Shown: positions 35,288-43,307 of the stretch, piece after piece
Position numbering within the stretch: position 1 is the first letter of the stretch
Layout: every line of letters begins with the position of its first letter
Notes under the pieces: model-generated
Seen by the model: the letters and a program-made list of their open reading frames with translations, nothing else
The model's database searches: none
Told to the model about the DNA's origin: nothing
Assembly: GCF_030764225.1 (NCBI RefSeq)
Contig: NZ_JASAXH010000010.1
Origin: Phocoenobacter atlanticus
GTDB taxonomy: Bacteria > Pseudomonadota > Gammaproteobacteria > Enterobacterales > Pasteurellaceae
Reading direction: 5' to 3' (one strand)
DNA: 64,000 nt
Translations under genes and position numbers: made by a program

Positions 35288-35749
35288 TTAAAAATTAAAA
35301 ATTGGAACTAAATTTGCTTTCTGAATGTTACCAAATGCAAAGTTTTGCATTTCATTCTCAACCTTTAATGTGACTAAATCATTCTCAACACTAACTAACT
35401 CGCCCTGCCATTTACGACGATCAAACATTGGAATACGTAGATGTATAATTACATCTCGTCCAATAAAACGTTGATAATGCTCTGGAGTAAATAGTGGACG
35501 ATCCAAACCAGGAGAGGAAACCTCTAGATTATACTTATCACTAATTGGATCTTCAACATCAAAAATAGCACTTACTTGACGGCTCACACTACTACAATCT
35601 TCTACAGTTACGCCGTCTTCTTTATCAATATAAATACGAACAGTTAAAAAATGTCCTGCTCTCTGTGTTTCAATGCCTACTAACTCAAATCCCATTGCTT
35701 CAATAGAAGTTTGCGTTAGTTCTTGTAGCTTTTGCTCTAATGTAGCCAA
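35288..35749 (-). CDS. rimP: Ribosome maturation factor RimP
   Basis: RimP is needed for 30S maturation. The 153-residue protein shows MGFELVGIETQRAGHFLTVRIYID, DCSSVSRQVSAIFDVEDPI and YNLEVSSPGLDRPLF, all family hallmarks. A C-terminal beta-barrel domain ends in the NIQKANLVP segment. It is the first protein gene after the initiator tRNA, ahead of nusA by 12 bp. AGGAGG (35760-35755) lies just upstream of the start on the minus strand. Confidence 0.96.
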   Translation of the reverse strand: MATLEQKLQELTQTSIEAMGFELVGIETQRAGHFLTVRIYIDKEDGVTVEDCSSVSRQVSAIFDVEDPISDKYNLEVSSPGLDRPLFTPEHYQRFIGRDVIIHLRIPMFDRRKWQGELVSVENDLVTLKVENEMQNFAFGNIQKANLVPIFNF

Positions 35750-35845
35750 AGATACCTCCTAATAATTAAATATAAAAAAAGAGCTATATAAGCTCCTTCT
35801 TAGAAAAATAGTCAAATATTTATTATGACCTTGTTTAATTCCTAC

Positions 35846-35876
35846 AAAAAAGCCCCAACACATTGTTTGGGACTTT
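35846..35876 (-). terminator. Terminator between metY tRNA and rimP
   Basis: AAAAAG-C-CCCAA pairs with TTGGG-A-CTTTTT, one mismatch; read on the minus strand it runs into a T tract (complement of 35846-35850). It lies downstream of the tRNA. Confidence 0.7.
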
Positions 35877-35915
35877 TTAAAATATGTTTTTACCTTGTTC
35901 TAATAAAAACAAAGC

Positions 35916-35942
35916 CCATTTTCAAACAAGAAAATGAGCTTA
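35916..35942 (-). terminator. Terminator just 3' of the tRNA
   Basis: AAGC-C-CATTTTC (from about 35916) and GAAAATG-A-GCTT form a stem right after the tRNA on the minus strand, followed by a T-rich tract. It probably separates the tRNA transcript from rimP. Confidence 0.65.
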
Positions 35943-35949
35943 AAAAAGC

Positions 35950-36026
<77 letters not shown>

Positions 36027-36110
36027 TCTGATAGGGAATGATTATAGTCATTTTTTTTATTAATGCAAGTATTTTATAGATATTTTAAAAAATTTATTTT
36101 CTCTCATTTT

Positions 36111-36950
36111 CTAAGCATTGTGTTGATAAACTCGTAACTGAACATCAACATCAATCTCCAACTCATTAAGTTGCTGAACAGCGACTTTTCCTTCGTACGT
36201 TGCTCGATACAAATGAGGCGTCATTATCATTAGTTGTGAAAGCTGAGTTTTATTAAGTAATGTATAGTAGCTTGTATAATCTTTTTTAATACAACGAAAC
36301 AAAGACTCATTTAATAATGGTTTTTCACGAAAAGGTTTAATCATCGGATAGATCACTTTTCTTAAAGATAACAAGTGTTTTTCTCCTGCATCAAGGGTAA
36401 CCATATAACCATTTGGTTTTAATACACGAGCAAATTCTTCAGCCACTTCAAAACCAAATGCACTAATTAAAATATCCACGCTATTATCTGCTAATGGAAT
36501 ATGGGCATTGCTTGCCGTAAGCCATAGTGCTGAAAAATTTGCCGATTTTGCTGCTTTTTGAACCGCAAATTTAGAAATATCCCAACCAATAAACTGACCA
36601 CCATTATTATGAAAATAGTCTAAAGTAGGGAAACAAAGTCGTTGAACTTGACGCAAATAATAACCTTCACCACAACCTGCATCAACAATAACCTTCGGTT
36701 CTCCTTGTGTCAATTTCATTACTGTTTTTGCCAATAATTCAGTAATAGGTGAATAAGCTCCACTTTCTAAAAAATTATGGCGTTCATTTACCATTTCACG
36801 GCTATCACCCGGTGATTTACTACGTTTTTGATTGACTAATAATAAATTCAGATCCCCTGCTTTTCCTTGATCAAAGCAATGATTATTCTCACAACGATAT
36901 GATTTTTCAGATAGGTTTAATTTAGTCTTACAATGGGGACAGATCAGCAT
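36111..36950 (-). CDS. rlmA: 23S rRNA (guanine-745 N1)-methyltransferase
   Basis: RlmA methylates G745 in helix 35 of 23S rRNA. The protein starts with a zinc-binding cluster (CPHC near residue 4, then CENNHCF), followed by GKAGDLNLL, KRSKSPGDSREMVNER and SGAYSPI. A SAM-binding fold follows with VIVDAGCGEGYYL and WDISKFAVQKAAK. From ATG 36950 the product has 279 residues; the longer in-frame ATG at 36974 adds eight residues that homologues lack. It is separated from the tRNA by about 85 bp and reads in the same direction. Confidence 0.9.
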   Translation of the reverse strand: MLICPHCKTKLNLSEKSYRCENNHCFDQGKAGDLNLLLVNQKRSKSPGDSREMVNERHNFLESGAYSPITELLAKTVMKLTQGEPKVIVDAGCGEGYYLRQVQRLCFPTLDYFHNNGGQFIGWDISKFAVQKAAKSANFSALWLTASNAHIPLADNSVDILISAFGFEVAEEFARVLKPNGYMVTLDAGEKHLLSLRKVIYPMIKPFREKPLLNESLFRCIKKDYTSYYTLLNKTQLSQLMIMTPHLYRATYEGKVAVQQLNELEIDVDVQLRVYQHNA

Positions 36951-37162
36951 AAAATTCTCATAGATACAATTCATAATTTAGCATTATCCTACAATTTGAA
37001 ATAACTCGCTAATTTTTATTGTTATTTTTTTATATTTTAACTAGGTAAACTTAAAACCTTCATTAATGGGAAGTTCTTAAATTAAAATGCGCTTGCCCTG
37101 TTATAAAAATACGTTGTAGTGTCTAATTAACAATATTCGTTTGATATATCAACCCATATTTT

Positions 37163-37187
37163 GAGATGTAGAATGCTACGTTTCTAC
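37163..37187. repeat. Palindromic intergenic element, copy 5 (degenerate)
   Basis: GAGATGTAGAATGCTACG, then TTTCTAC, is a mutated version of the element at 23415 (GAGACGTAGCATGCTACG) with the tail CTAC kept. Confidence 0.6.
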
Positions 37188-37225
37188 TTTATTCATCAAG
37201 CTTTATAAGTATAAATTATTGATTT

Positions 37226-37546
37226 TTAATCACTACTCTGTTGTTTTTTATTTATTCTTTTTCTCAAAAAATAGACCAAAACACGCAACCCAATTAATAA
37301 AGGCAATAAAGCAACAAGCACCATACTAATTAGCACAATATAAACCACAGACATTGCTGCACCTAAACCACCACCGCCTAATACAGTTTGACAGATCATA
37401 GTTTGTAATCCTAAAAAATGCCGAAGATCTGCATATTCACAAGTATAAAAATCAAATGTTTCATAGCAATAAAATAGTGTAAAAAGTATGTATAAAATAA
37501 CCGCTATCTTTGAGACTATATCTAATATTTTAGTGAATTTATTCAT
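37226..37546 (-). CDS. Small two-to-three-helix membrane protein
   Basis: A 106-residue protein with hydrophobic stretches at about residues 10-25 and 65-93 and a cysteine-containing loop RHFLGLQTMICQT. Its start overlaps the end of the preceding gene by 8 bp, indicating coupling. It ends in a basic tail RKRINKKQQ. Function unknown; small membrane proteins often accompany immunity genes in this window. Confidence 0.6.
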   Translation of the reverse strand: MNKFTKILDIVSKIAVILYILFTLFYCYETFDFYTCEYADLRHFLGLQTMICQTVLGGGGLGAAMSVVYIVLISMVLVALLPLLIGLRVLVYFLRKRINKKQQSSD

Positions 37547-38360
37547 TTTTATAGTTTTCCGCTATTTCACTTAAAACTTGTTGGTATATTTGCTCAATTT
37601 CTTCATTATTTTCCTCTATATTTTTATCCAGAAAAGCAAGATCATTTAAATAAGCTTGTTTAATATCTGGATATCTTTTTGCTAAATCTTTATTGATTTT
37701 TAAATGTCCCCAATCTGTTTTTAGTGCATTTTCAATTTGAACTTCCATTGCCTTTATAAATTTATCAAAAAATCGTTTTACTTCTTCAACAAAATCAATG
37801 TAAGGCATTTCATAAATACCACTGTCCGCTTCCCATAATGGAATACCAATTTCATTTTTAATTTCACAATCCCAAATAACTTTTATTTTATCTTTGTGTC
37901 TAAAAAAATAAAGACAAGGTGAGCCTGTTGGAGGATACTCTGATAGCATTCTGCCATAACATAAATTTGATATTTTATGATAGTATGGGATAAAAGCATT
38001 ATAACGTTCTTCATTTTCATCTTCGTATATTGCAAAATACTCATTCAGTACATTGTTAAATTTTACAACATCCTCCAAATTATTAAATAAATCATACAAT
38101 TTCTTTGAAAGGCTTTTGCAAATAAACTCAAATAGATTAGAGAAATATACAGTAAAAGTATCAAGTTGATAATCAACAAATTTATCATCAGTTTTCCAAT
38201 GTTCCATTATGTTTTGGGAATAAATAAAAAGTCTTTTTTCATTTATTTCTATCCATAAATCACCATCGGTTAAGTCTAACCAACTAACTGTATAATTATC
38301 TAAATAAGACAAATCTTGTTTTATTTCTTCTATAGATTTTAATCTAAAATATATTCGCAT
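37539..38360 (-). CDS. DUF5984-like protein, probable immunity protein
   Basis: The 273-residue soluble protein begins MRIYFRLKSIEEI and then VSWLDLTDGDLWIEI. This matches the opening pattern (F-R-L, then SW-LTDG-W) that I associate with DUF5984, a family common in immunity-gene clusters. The C-terminal HLKINKDLAKRYPDIKQAYLNDLAFL is helical. It overlaps the next gene by 8 bp and has an IS element directly upstream. Family assignment is from memory and moderate. Confidence 0.6.
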   Translation of the reverse strand: MRIYFRLKSIEEIKQDLSYLDNYTVSWLDLTDGDLWIEINEKRLFIYSQNIMEHWKTDDKFVDYQLDTFTVYFSNLFEFICKSLSKKLYDLFNNLEDVVKFNNVLNEYFAIYEDENEERYNAFIPYYHKISNLCYGRMLSEYPPTGSPCLYFFRHKDKIKVIWDCEIKNEIGIPLWEADSGIYEMPYIDFVEEVKRFFDKFIKAMEVQIENALKTDWGHLKINKDLAKRYPDIKQAYLNDLAFLDKNIEENNEEIEQIYQQVLSEIAENYKNE

Positions 38361-38421
38361 ATTTATTCCTAAGTGTTAGGTAACCATAATAAGTAGTCAG
38401 GACAATTGCATACTTTAACTA

Positions 38422-39297
38422 GGGCGTGTTGAACTTTTAAGTACATTTTTTATTCAACTATTACTTTTAACCATTTCATACAACACGCCAAAATTATTAC
38501 ACTCTCATAATTCCATTGCGTCTTGTCATACCTAGTTGCAACGGCTCTATAACGTTTTAAATAAGCAAAAGCATTTTCCACAAGATGGCGATATTTATAT
38601 AAGCACCAATCCATATCATGATTGCCTATTTTTGAATTTTGCTTTCTTGGAATTACTGGTTTTGCCTTTTTATTTGTTTTGATAATCTCTCTTAATTCTT
38701 GGCTATCATATCCACGATCAGCAATAATATGCTCACTATCAGGAATAAGCTCTAATAAATGTACCGCTTCTTTACTATCGTGTACTTCTCCGCCTGTTAG
38801 CGTAAAATCAATAGGATTACCACAGCTATCAACTGCTAAATGTAATTTAGTTGTATTTCCTGCTACACTTTTCCCTATTGCTTGGTTACCACCCTTACCT
38901 GTTGCATCTTGATGAGCCTTAACAATACTACCATCTATAAAAACCCATTCTAAATCAAAGTGTTGATTAAAAAAAGAAAGTAATTTTTTTATAATTCCTT
39001 TTTTTGACCAAATATTAAATCGCTTAAAAACAGTATTCCATTTACCAAAGTAAGAAGGTAAATCTCGCCAAGGGATCCCTGTTCTAATTCGATATAAAAT
39101 TCCTTCAACTGTTTTTCTATGTTCAGCTTTTTTATAAATTCTTCCTGTGCAAAAAAGAAAATTGTATAGCTTATTCCATTGATTATCTGTTAAAATTGTT
39201 CTAGGCAACGTAATTCTCCGTTTAGTTGATTTTAGCGAATTTATTATAACAGATTTTTACGTTGCTTGTTTTTTATACTCAAAAGTTCAACACGCCC
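38422..39297 (-). mobile_element. Complete IS5-family insertion sequence
   Basis: An 876-bp element with inverted ends GGGCGTGTTGAACTTTT (left end from 38422, and the same on the opposite strand from 39297). It is flanked by a TA target duplication (38420-38421 and 39298-39299). The single transposase gene runs on the minus strand from near the right end. Intact ends and gene suggest a recent insertion. A 32-bp exact copy of the left end alone is at 53336-53367. Confidence 0.9.
38450..39208 (-). CDS. IS5-family DDE transposase
   Basis: The 252-residue protein has an N-terminal DUF4096-type domain, LTDNQWNKLYNFL then GILYRIRTGIPWRDLPSYFG. The catalytic triad falls in WVFIDGSIVKAH (first D), HIIADRGYD (second D) and RHLVENAFAYLKRYRAVATRYDK (E). 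The frame is uninterrupted and encodes the whole protein without frameshifting. It is probably functional. Confidence 0.93.
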   Translation of the reverse strand: MPRTILTDNQWNKLYNFLFCTGRIYKKAEHRKTVEGILYRIRTGIPWRDLPSYFGKWNTVFKRFNIWSKKGIIKKLLSFFNQHFDLEWVFIDGSIVKAHQDATGKGGNQAIGKSVAGNTTKLHLAVDSCGNPIDFTLTGGEVHDSKEAVHLLELIPDSEHIIADRGYDSQELREIIKTNKKAKPVIPRKQNSKIGNHDMDWCLYKYRHLVENAFAYLKRYRAVATRYDKTQWNYESVIILACCMKWLKVIVE

Positions 39298-39324
39298 TAT
39301 TAATTTTTTAAATAATAATAACAA

Positions 39325-39370
39325 TTCCCCCCACCCTAGCCCTCCCCCGCAAGCGGAGGAGGGAATTTTA
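39325..39370. repeat. C-rich/G-rich repeat with CCGCAAGCGG palindrome
   Basis: CCCCCCACCCTAGCCCTCCC followed by CCGCAAGCGGAGGAGGGAA. The same unit makes up the two arms of the inverted repeat at 63336-63446. Confidence 0.75.
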
Positions 39371-39382
39371 TACCCAATCTCT

Positions 39383-40189
39383 TTACACTACCCTTATCGT
39401 TTTAACTTTAAAATCCTCTTTCCATTTAGAATAATCAAAATTATATCTTTCTTGAAATGCTGTTGTTTCCCAATACATCATAAGTGCATAATTATGCTCC
39501 ATCAATAATGATTTATGTTTATCAATCTCACTGAGTTCATCAATAATTTTTTTCATCGTATGATAGTTTGGATTTTCTTTTGTTCCCCCAAATTTAAAAT
39601 CAAGATTATTTCTATGAATAATCAAAGGGTGATTTTTTATTTTCTCAAAAGGGCGGAGAGATTTGAGCATTCGAATAGCATTTTGAGATGGAAAACCAAA
39701 GCTCCAATTAGATAGTATCGAATTAATAACCGCTTGTTGATATGCTAATTCATTATCCATTCTTTTATATAATGAAGCTAACTTGCACCAAACTTCGCTA
39801 ATTTCTGAACAGCTATTAACACTTTTTATATAATACTCTACAGCTTGTTTGAGCTTATTTTGTTTTAAACATTCATCACCTTTTTTCAAAAAGTAATTAA
39901 TAAAGTTTTTATCCTCAATCTCCACGTCTTCCCAACCATAATCACTTATTTCCCACCATTCTAAAAATTTATCTAAATTTGAAAAAGCAGGAATAAGCTT
40001 TCCTTCATCGTGATACATCTGACAAACAATGGGTTCCTGAATGTGTTCTTTTCCATATTCCCAATACAGTCCAAAACAGTCTCCACCGCATTCGCCCTCA
40101 TAAAATGTTAAAAAGCCATCTAATGGATAACAACCTGTATTTATACTTGTATCTAAACTAATTTCATTAATTCTGTTTGGTAGCTTCAT
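39383..40189 (-). CDS. SMI1/KNR4 (SUKH)-like protein with TPR region, probable immunity protein
   Basis: The 268-residue protein starts with a beta-rich part that reads DGFLTFYEGECGGDCFGLYW and then FSNLDKFLEWWEISDYGWEDVE, the kind of layout seen in SUKH-superfamily immunity proteins. From about residue 95 a helical TPR-like unit follows (FLKKGDECLKQNKLKQAVEYYIKS, then EVWCKLASLYKRM). It overlaps the next gene by 4 bp (ATGA). No toxin accompanies it. Confidence 0.6.
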   Translation of the reverse strand: MKLPNRINEISLDTSINTGCYPLDGFLTFYEGECGGDCFGLYWEYGKEHIQEPIVCQMYHDEGKLIPAFSNLDKFLEWWEISDYGWEDVEIEDKNFINYFLKKGDECLKQNKLKQAVEYYIKSVNSCSEISEVWCKLASLYKRMDNELAYQQAVINSILSNWSFGFPSQNAIRMLKSLRPFEKIKNHPLIIHRNNLDFKFGGTKENPNYHTMKKIIDELSEIDKHKSLLMEHNYALMMYWETTAFQERYNFDYSKWKEDFKVKTIRVV

Positions 40190-40680
40190 TTATTTTTTCC
40201 AAATATTGAATGATTACGTTGATAAGTATCAATTAAATTTTTAGTAATAACATTTGCCATTAGCAAACCTTCCATATCCTCTGTTTCCAAAATGCTATCT
40301 TCATCATCTGAATATTTATGACAAAAATTGAGTAAATCTAAAAAATCATAGCCGTTCTTATTTTTATCTATTAAATGATTCTCAAAAAATGCTATATTTT
40401 CAATGATAATTTTATTTAACTCATTTAAAAACTGCTCTATTTCATTTTTTATCAGTATGTTAGATTGTGTGATTATTGCTATTAATTCTTTAACTAAAAA
40501 GGGGGCTAAATAGCTGACTCCCCCTTGATGTTCGATTTCCAATTTGATTTTCTCAAAAGCTTCTCTTTGTTGATTGAGGCTTCCTGTTTTCAATATATGC
40601 AAATCATTTACTACAAAATCGCCTGTGTGATACCACCCAAAAATAGAATGCCAACTGTTTGAATTTTCTATATTTTTCAT
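40186..40680 (-). CDS. Hypothetical protein coupled to SUKH-like gene
   Basis: A 164-residue, helix-rich soluble protein beginning MKNIENSNSWHSIFGWYHTGDFV. It includes NLIDTYQRNHSIFG near the C-terminus and a hydrophobic LAPFLVKELIAIITQSNILI segment. It overlaps the downstream SUKH-like gene by 4 bp. I do not recognise the family; immunity-type role inferred from context. Confidence 0.6.
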   Translation of the reverse strand: MKNIENSNSWHSIFGWYHTGDFVVNDLHILKTGSLNQQREAFEKIKLEIEHQGGVSYLAPFLVKELIAIITQSNILIKNEIEQFLNELNKIIIENIAFFENHLIDKNKNGYDFLDLLNFCHKYSDDEDSILETEDMEGLLMANVITKNLIDTYQRNHSIFGKNK

Positions 40681-40708
40681 TTGATTTATTCCTATTTTGA
40701 TTTACCAA

Positions 40709-40717
40709 ACAAGCGGT
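40709..40717 (+). repeat. DNA uptake word, full core
   Basis: ACAAGCGGT followed by AAGATTTTAATCAC, in the gap between the immunity-type pair and the eamA remnant. Confidence 0.75.
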
Positions 40718-40769
40718 AAGATTTTAATCACTTTTTGCTATTTTCTAGATATTATATCGCTTAACACGA

Positions 40770-41152
40770 TCAATATTCACGTTTTAAATTAATTCGATGT
40801 GCATTCATAAAAACAGTTAATCCCACCAAAATAATCAACATTGCAATTCCTTTATATATCCCTATCTGTTCATCAAAAAAGAAGTAAGTTGAACTAATGC
40901 CTGCGATAGGTACCAATAAAGATAGTGGGGCAACCGATGTAGCAGGGTATTTTTTCATTAAATTATTCCAAAGAATATAACTTAGAATGGCAATAATATA
41001 AGCTTGAAATAATACCGAAAACCACGCTTTACCGTCCATTGTTTGCGGTAGGCTAGTAAAAGGCTCACTACCTTTGACTAAAATAGTCATCACAAAAATA
41101 GCGGGTAATGAAAATACCGATTAATAAATCATTACGTGCAAATTTCACTAAT
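40770..41152 (-). pseudogene. 3' fragment of an EamA-type transporter, frameshifted
   Basis: The C-terminal 107 codons (from GEPFTSLPQT back to YPATSVAPLSLLVPIAGISS) are those of a DMT/EamA exporter such as O-acetylserine/cysteine exporter. Upstream, the frame QLVKFARNDLLIG at about 41105-41143 is in a different phase from VFSLPAIFVMTILVKG, so a frameshift lies near 41115. The first half of the gene is missing, replaced by the DUF2798 gene that ends at 41155. A functional protein is unlikely. Confidence 0.75.
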
Positions 41153-41154
41153 TG

Positions 41155-41379
41155 CTATTCCTTAATTCCAAAGACTTTCTTGCTGAATTTCATTACAGGT
41201 GTTGCTAAAATCAGTACACAAATAAAAGCGGCAGGAAAAGCCAATCCCCACGCTTTTAACCAACGCCAAACAAAGTCATCGACAAAACCGATATTTATCC
41301 AAGTCACCCAAAAAGTCATCATCATTGATAATAAAAAAGACATTATTGCTGTATTAAATAACTTAAATTTAAGATTCAT
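41155..41379 (-). CDS. DUF2798 family small membrane protein
   Basis: A 74-residue protein with two transmembrane segments: FNTAIMSFLLSMMMTFWVTWINIG, then VWRWLKAWGLAFPAAFICVLILATPVM. It contains the RWLKAWGLAFP motif of PF11391. It is divergent from the LysR-type gene, about 100 bp away, and may be controlled by it. Function unknown. Confidence 0.75.
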   Translation of the reverse strand: MNLKFKLFNTAIMSFLLSMMMTFWVTWINIGFVDDFVWRWLKAWGLAFPAAFICVLILATPVMKFSKKVFGIKE

Positions 41380-41479
41380 TTTTTACTCCTTTATATCCTA
41401 TTATTTAATTTATCCTATCATAACATCATACAAAAATGATAGAATAGCAATAATTTAAAACTTAAATTCCATTTTTGAA

Positions 41480-42379
41480 ATGCTTAATGATTTTTATTTA
41501 TTTGTTCTTATTACCGAAGCAGGGAGTTTTCAACAAGCAGCTAAACAAGAAAATATCCCCGCTGCAACGCTTACTCGACGCTTACAAAAATTAGAAGATA
41601 AACTTGGCTGTAAATTATTACACCGTAGTCCAAGAGGGATAACATTAACCGCAGAGGGAGAGATTTATCTTGATAAATGTCAGCCTCTCATTGAAAAGTT
41701 ACAGCAAAACATTCAAGATATTCAACAAAATAACAATCAAACAAAAGGTACAGTACGAGTATTAGCACCGATAAATTTATCTGTTGTATTAGCGGATTTT
41801 TGGTCTGATTTTTTAATACAATATCCTGATATTAATTTGATCTTGTCACTTAATAATCGTAATGATAACTTCTTGGAACAAAGTGCTGACATCGCTTTGC
41901 GTGTTGGTAAACAAAAAGACAGTAATCTAATACAAAAACACTTAGCAACTATGCCTATGTGTATTGTCGCCAGTGAAAAATATTTACAAAATAATCCGCG
42001 GATACAATGCCCTAATGATCTACTTAATCATCAATGGATTGCCTCCCAACCATTATCACCTATAATTGATTTAGCCCATAAACATAATAATGAAAAAACA
42101 CAAATTAGCTTGCACAATATAGTTCATAATACAAATACAAGATTGCAAGTAAATGAAATTCGTTTGTGCGTATCTTTGGCAAAACGTGGTTTAGGATTAA
42201 CTTATGTACCAGAAATTCTATGTAAAAAAGAGCTACAACGTGGCGAATTAGTTCGTATTTTGACTGAATGGCAACCACCCAGTCGAGATATTTATGCCGT
42301 ATGGCACACGCAAAAATATCTGCCGATACGAGTACGTGTACTTATTGATGCGTTAATGGATTATTTTAATCATTTCTAA
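41480..42379 (+). CDS. LysR-family transcriptional regulator
   Basis: The 299-residue protein has the LysR HTH in the first 60 residues (FYLFVLITEAGSFQQAAKQ, then LTRRLQKLEDKLGCKLLHR). A periplasmic-binding-like effector domain follows. It is divergent from the DUF2798/eamA-remnant pair, which are its probable targets by the usual LysR layout; the target exporter is now broken. Confidence 0.9.
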   Translation: MLNDFYLFVLITEAGSFQQAAKQENIPAATLTRRLQKLEDKLGCKLLHRSPRGITLTAEGEIYLDKCQPLIEKLQQNIQDIQQNNNQTKGTVRVLAPINLSVVLADFWSDFLIQYPDINLILSLNNRNDNFLEQSADIALRVGKQKDSNLIQKHLATMPMCIVASEKYLQNNPRIQCPNDLLNHQWIASQPLSPIIDLAHKHNNEKTQISLHNIVHNTNTRLQVNEIRLCVSLAKRGLGLTYVPEILCKKELQRGELVRILTEWQPPSRDIYAVWHTQKYLPIRVRVLIDALMDYFNHF

Positions 42380-42380
42380 C

Positions 42381-42398
42381 GACAATGCACGCATTGTC
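42381..42398. repeat. Palindromic intergenic element, copy 6
   Basis: GACAATGC-AC-GCATTGTC, a perfect 8-bp stem followed by CGCTAC, two bases after the LysR stop. Confidence 0.75.
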
Positions 42399-42430
42399 CG
42401 CTACAGTCGTTATGTTTTATTTTAGGTAAA

Positions 42431-43246
42431 TTATAATTTATCTAACCCCAATACATCGGTCATATCAAACAATCCTTTTTCTTTTGTGGTAAGCCATTTG
42501 GCTGCTCGCACAGCACCATTTGCAAAAGTCATACGACTAGAGGCTTTGTGAGAAATTTCTACTCGCTCCCCTTCATCGGCAAACCAAACGCTATGCTCTC
42601 CTACAACATCACCTGCACGGATAGTCGCAAAACCAATTTCATCACGCTTACGCTCCCCTGTAATCCCTTCACGAGCAAATACACCATGCGTTTTTAAATC
42701 ACGATCTAACACTTTGGCAATATGCTCGCCCATTGAAAGAGCCGTGCCTGATGGAGCATCAACTTTATGGCGATGATGGGCTTCAATCACTTCAATATCA
42801 CAATAATCACCCATAACTTTGGCTGCTTTTTCCAGTAGTTTAAACACTAAATTCACCCCTACGCTATAATTTGAGGCAAATACAATTGGAATATTTTTAG
42901 CTGCATTTTCAATGGCTTGTTTACCCTCATCATCAAACCCAGTGGTACCGATCACCATTTTTTTATTATTAGCAACACAAAATGCAATATGCTCTAAAGT
43001 TCCCTCAGGGCGAGTAAAATCAATTAATAAATCAAATTTATCTGCTTGAGACTTAAGATCATCAGAAACAGCAATTCCTAACGTACCCACTCCCGCTAGT
43101 TCTCCGACATCCGTTCCAACCAATGATGAACTTTTACGTTCAAACGCTGCCCCAATAGTGACGTTGTCACCATTATTAATTGCACAAATCAGCTGACGTC
43201 CCATTCTTCCGCCAGCTCCTACTATTGCTATTCTTAATGTCATCAT
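42431..43246 (-). CDS. dapB: 4-hydroxy-tetrahydrodipicolinate reductase
   Basis: DapB reduces 4-hydroxy-tetrahydrodipicolinate in lysine and diaminopimelate synthesis. The 271-residue protein has IAIVGAGGRMGRQLI for NAD(P)H, GTTGF, and the catalytic EAHHRHKVDAPSGTALSMGE. It stands alone on the minus strand, with an uptake word upstream. Confidence 0.96.
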   Translation of the reverse strand: MMTLRIAIVGAGGRMGRQLICAINNGDNVTIGAAFERKSSSLVGTDVGELAGVGTLGIAVSDDLKSQADKFDLLIDFTRPEGTLEHIAFCVANNKKMVIGTTGFDDEGKQAIENAAKNIPIVFASNYSVGVNLVFKLLEKAAKVMGDYCDIEVIEAHHRHKVDAPSGTALSMGEHIAKVLDRDLKTHGVFAREGITGERKRDEIGFATIRAGDVVGEHSVWFADEGERVEISHKASSRMTFANGAVRAAKWLTTKEKGLFDMTDVLGLDKL

Positions 43247-43262
43247 TTTTTCCTTAATAAAT

Positions 43263-43293
43263 TTTGTAAATTTTTAAATAAATGTTACCGCTT
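43263..43293. repeat. DNA uptake word (reverse)
   Basis: TTTGTAAATTTTT then ACCGCTT (43287-43293). Confidence 0.65.
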
Positions 43294-43307
43294 ATACTTA
43301 GTATAAT

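Noticed and set aside
41108..41458. A 116-codon plus-strand frame opposite the DUF2798 gene
   Set aside because: It is a shadow of the DUF2798 gene and the eamA remnant; no ribosome site or recognisable protein.
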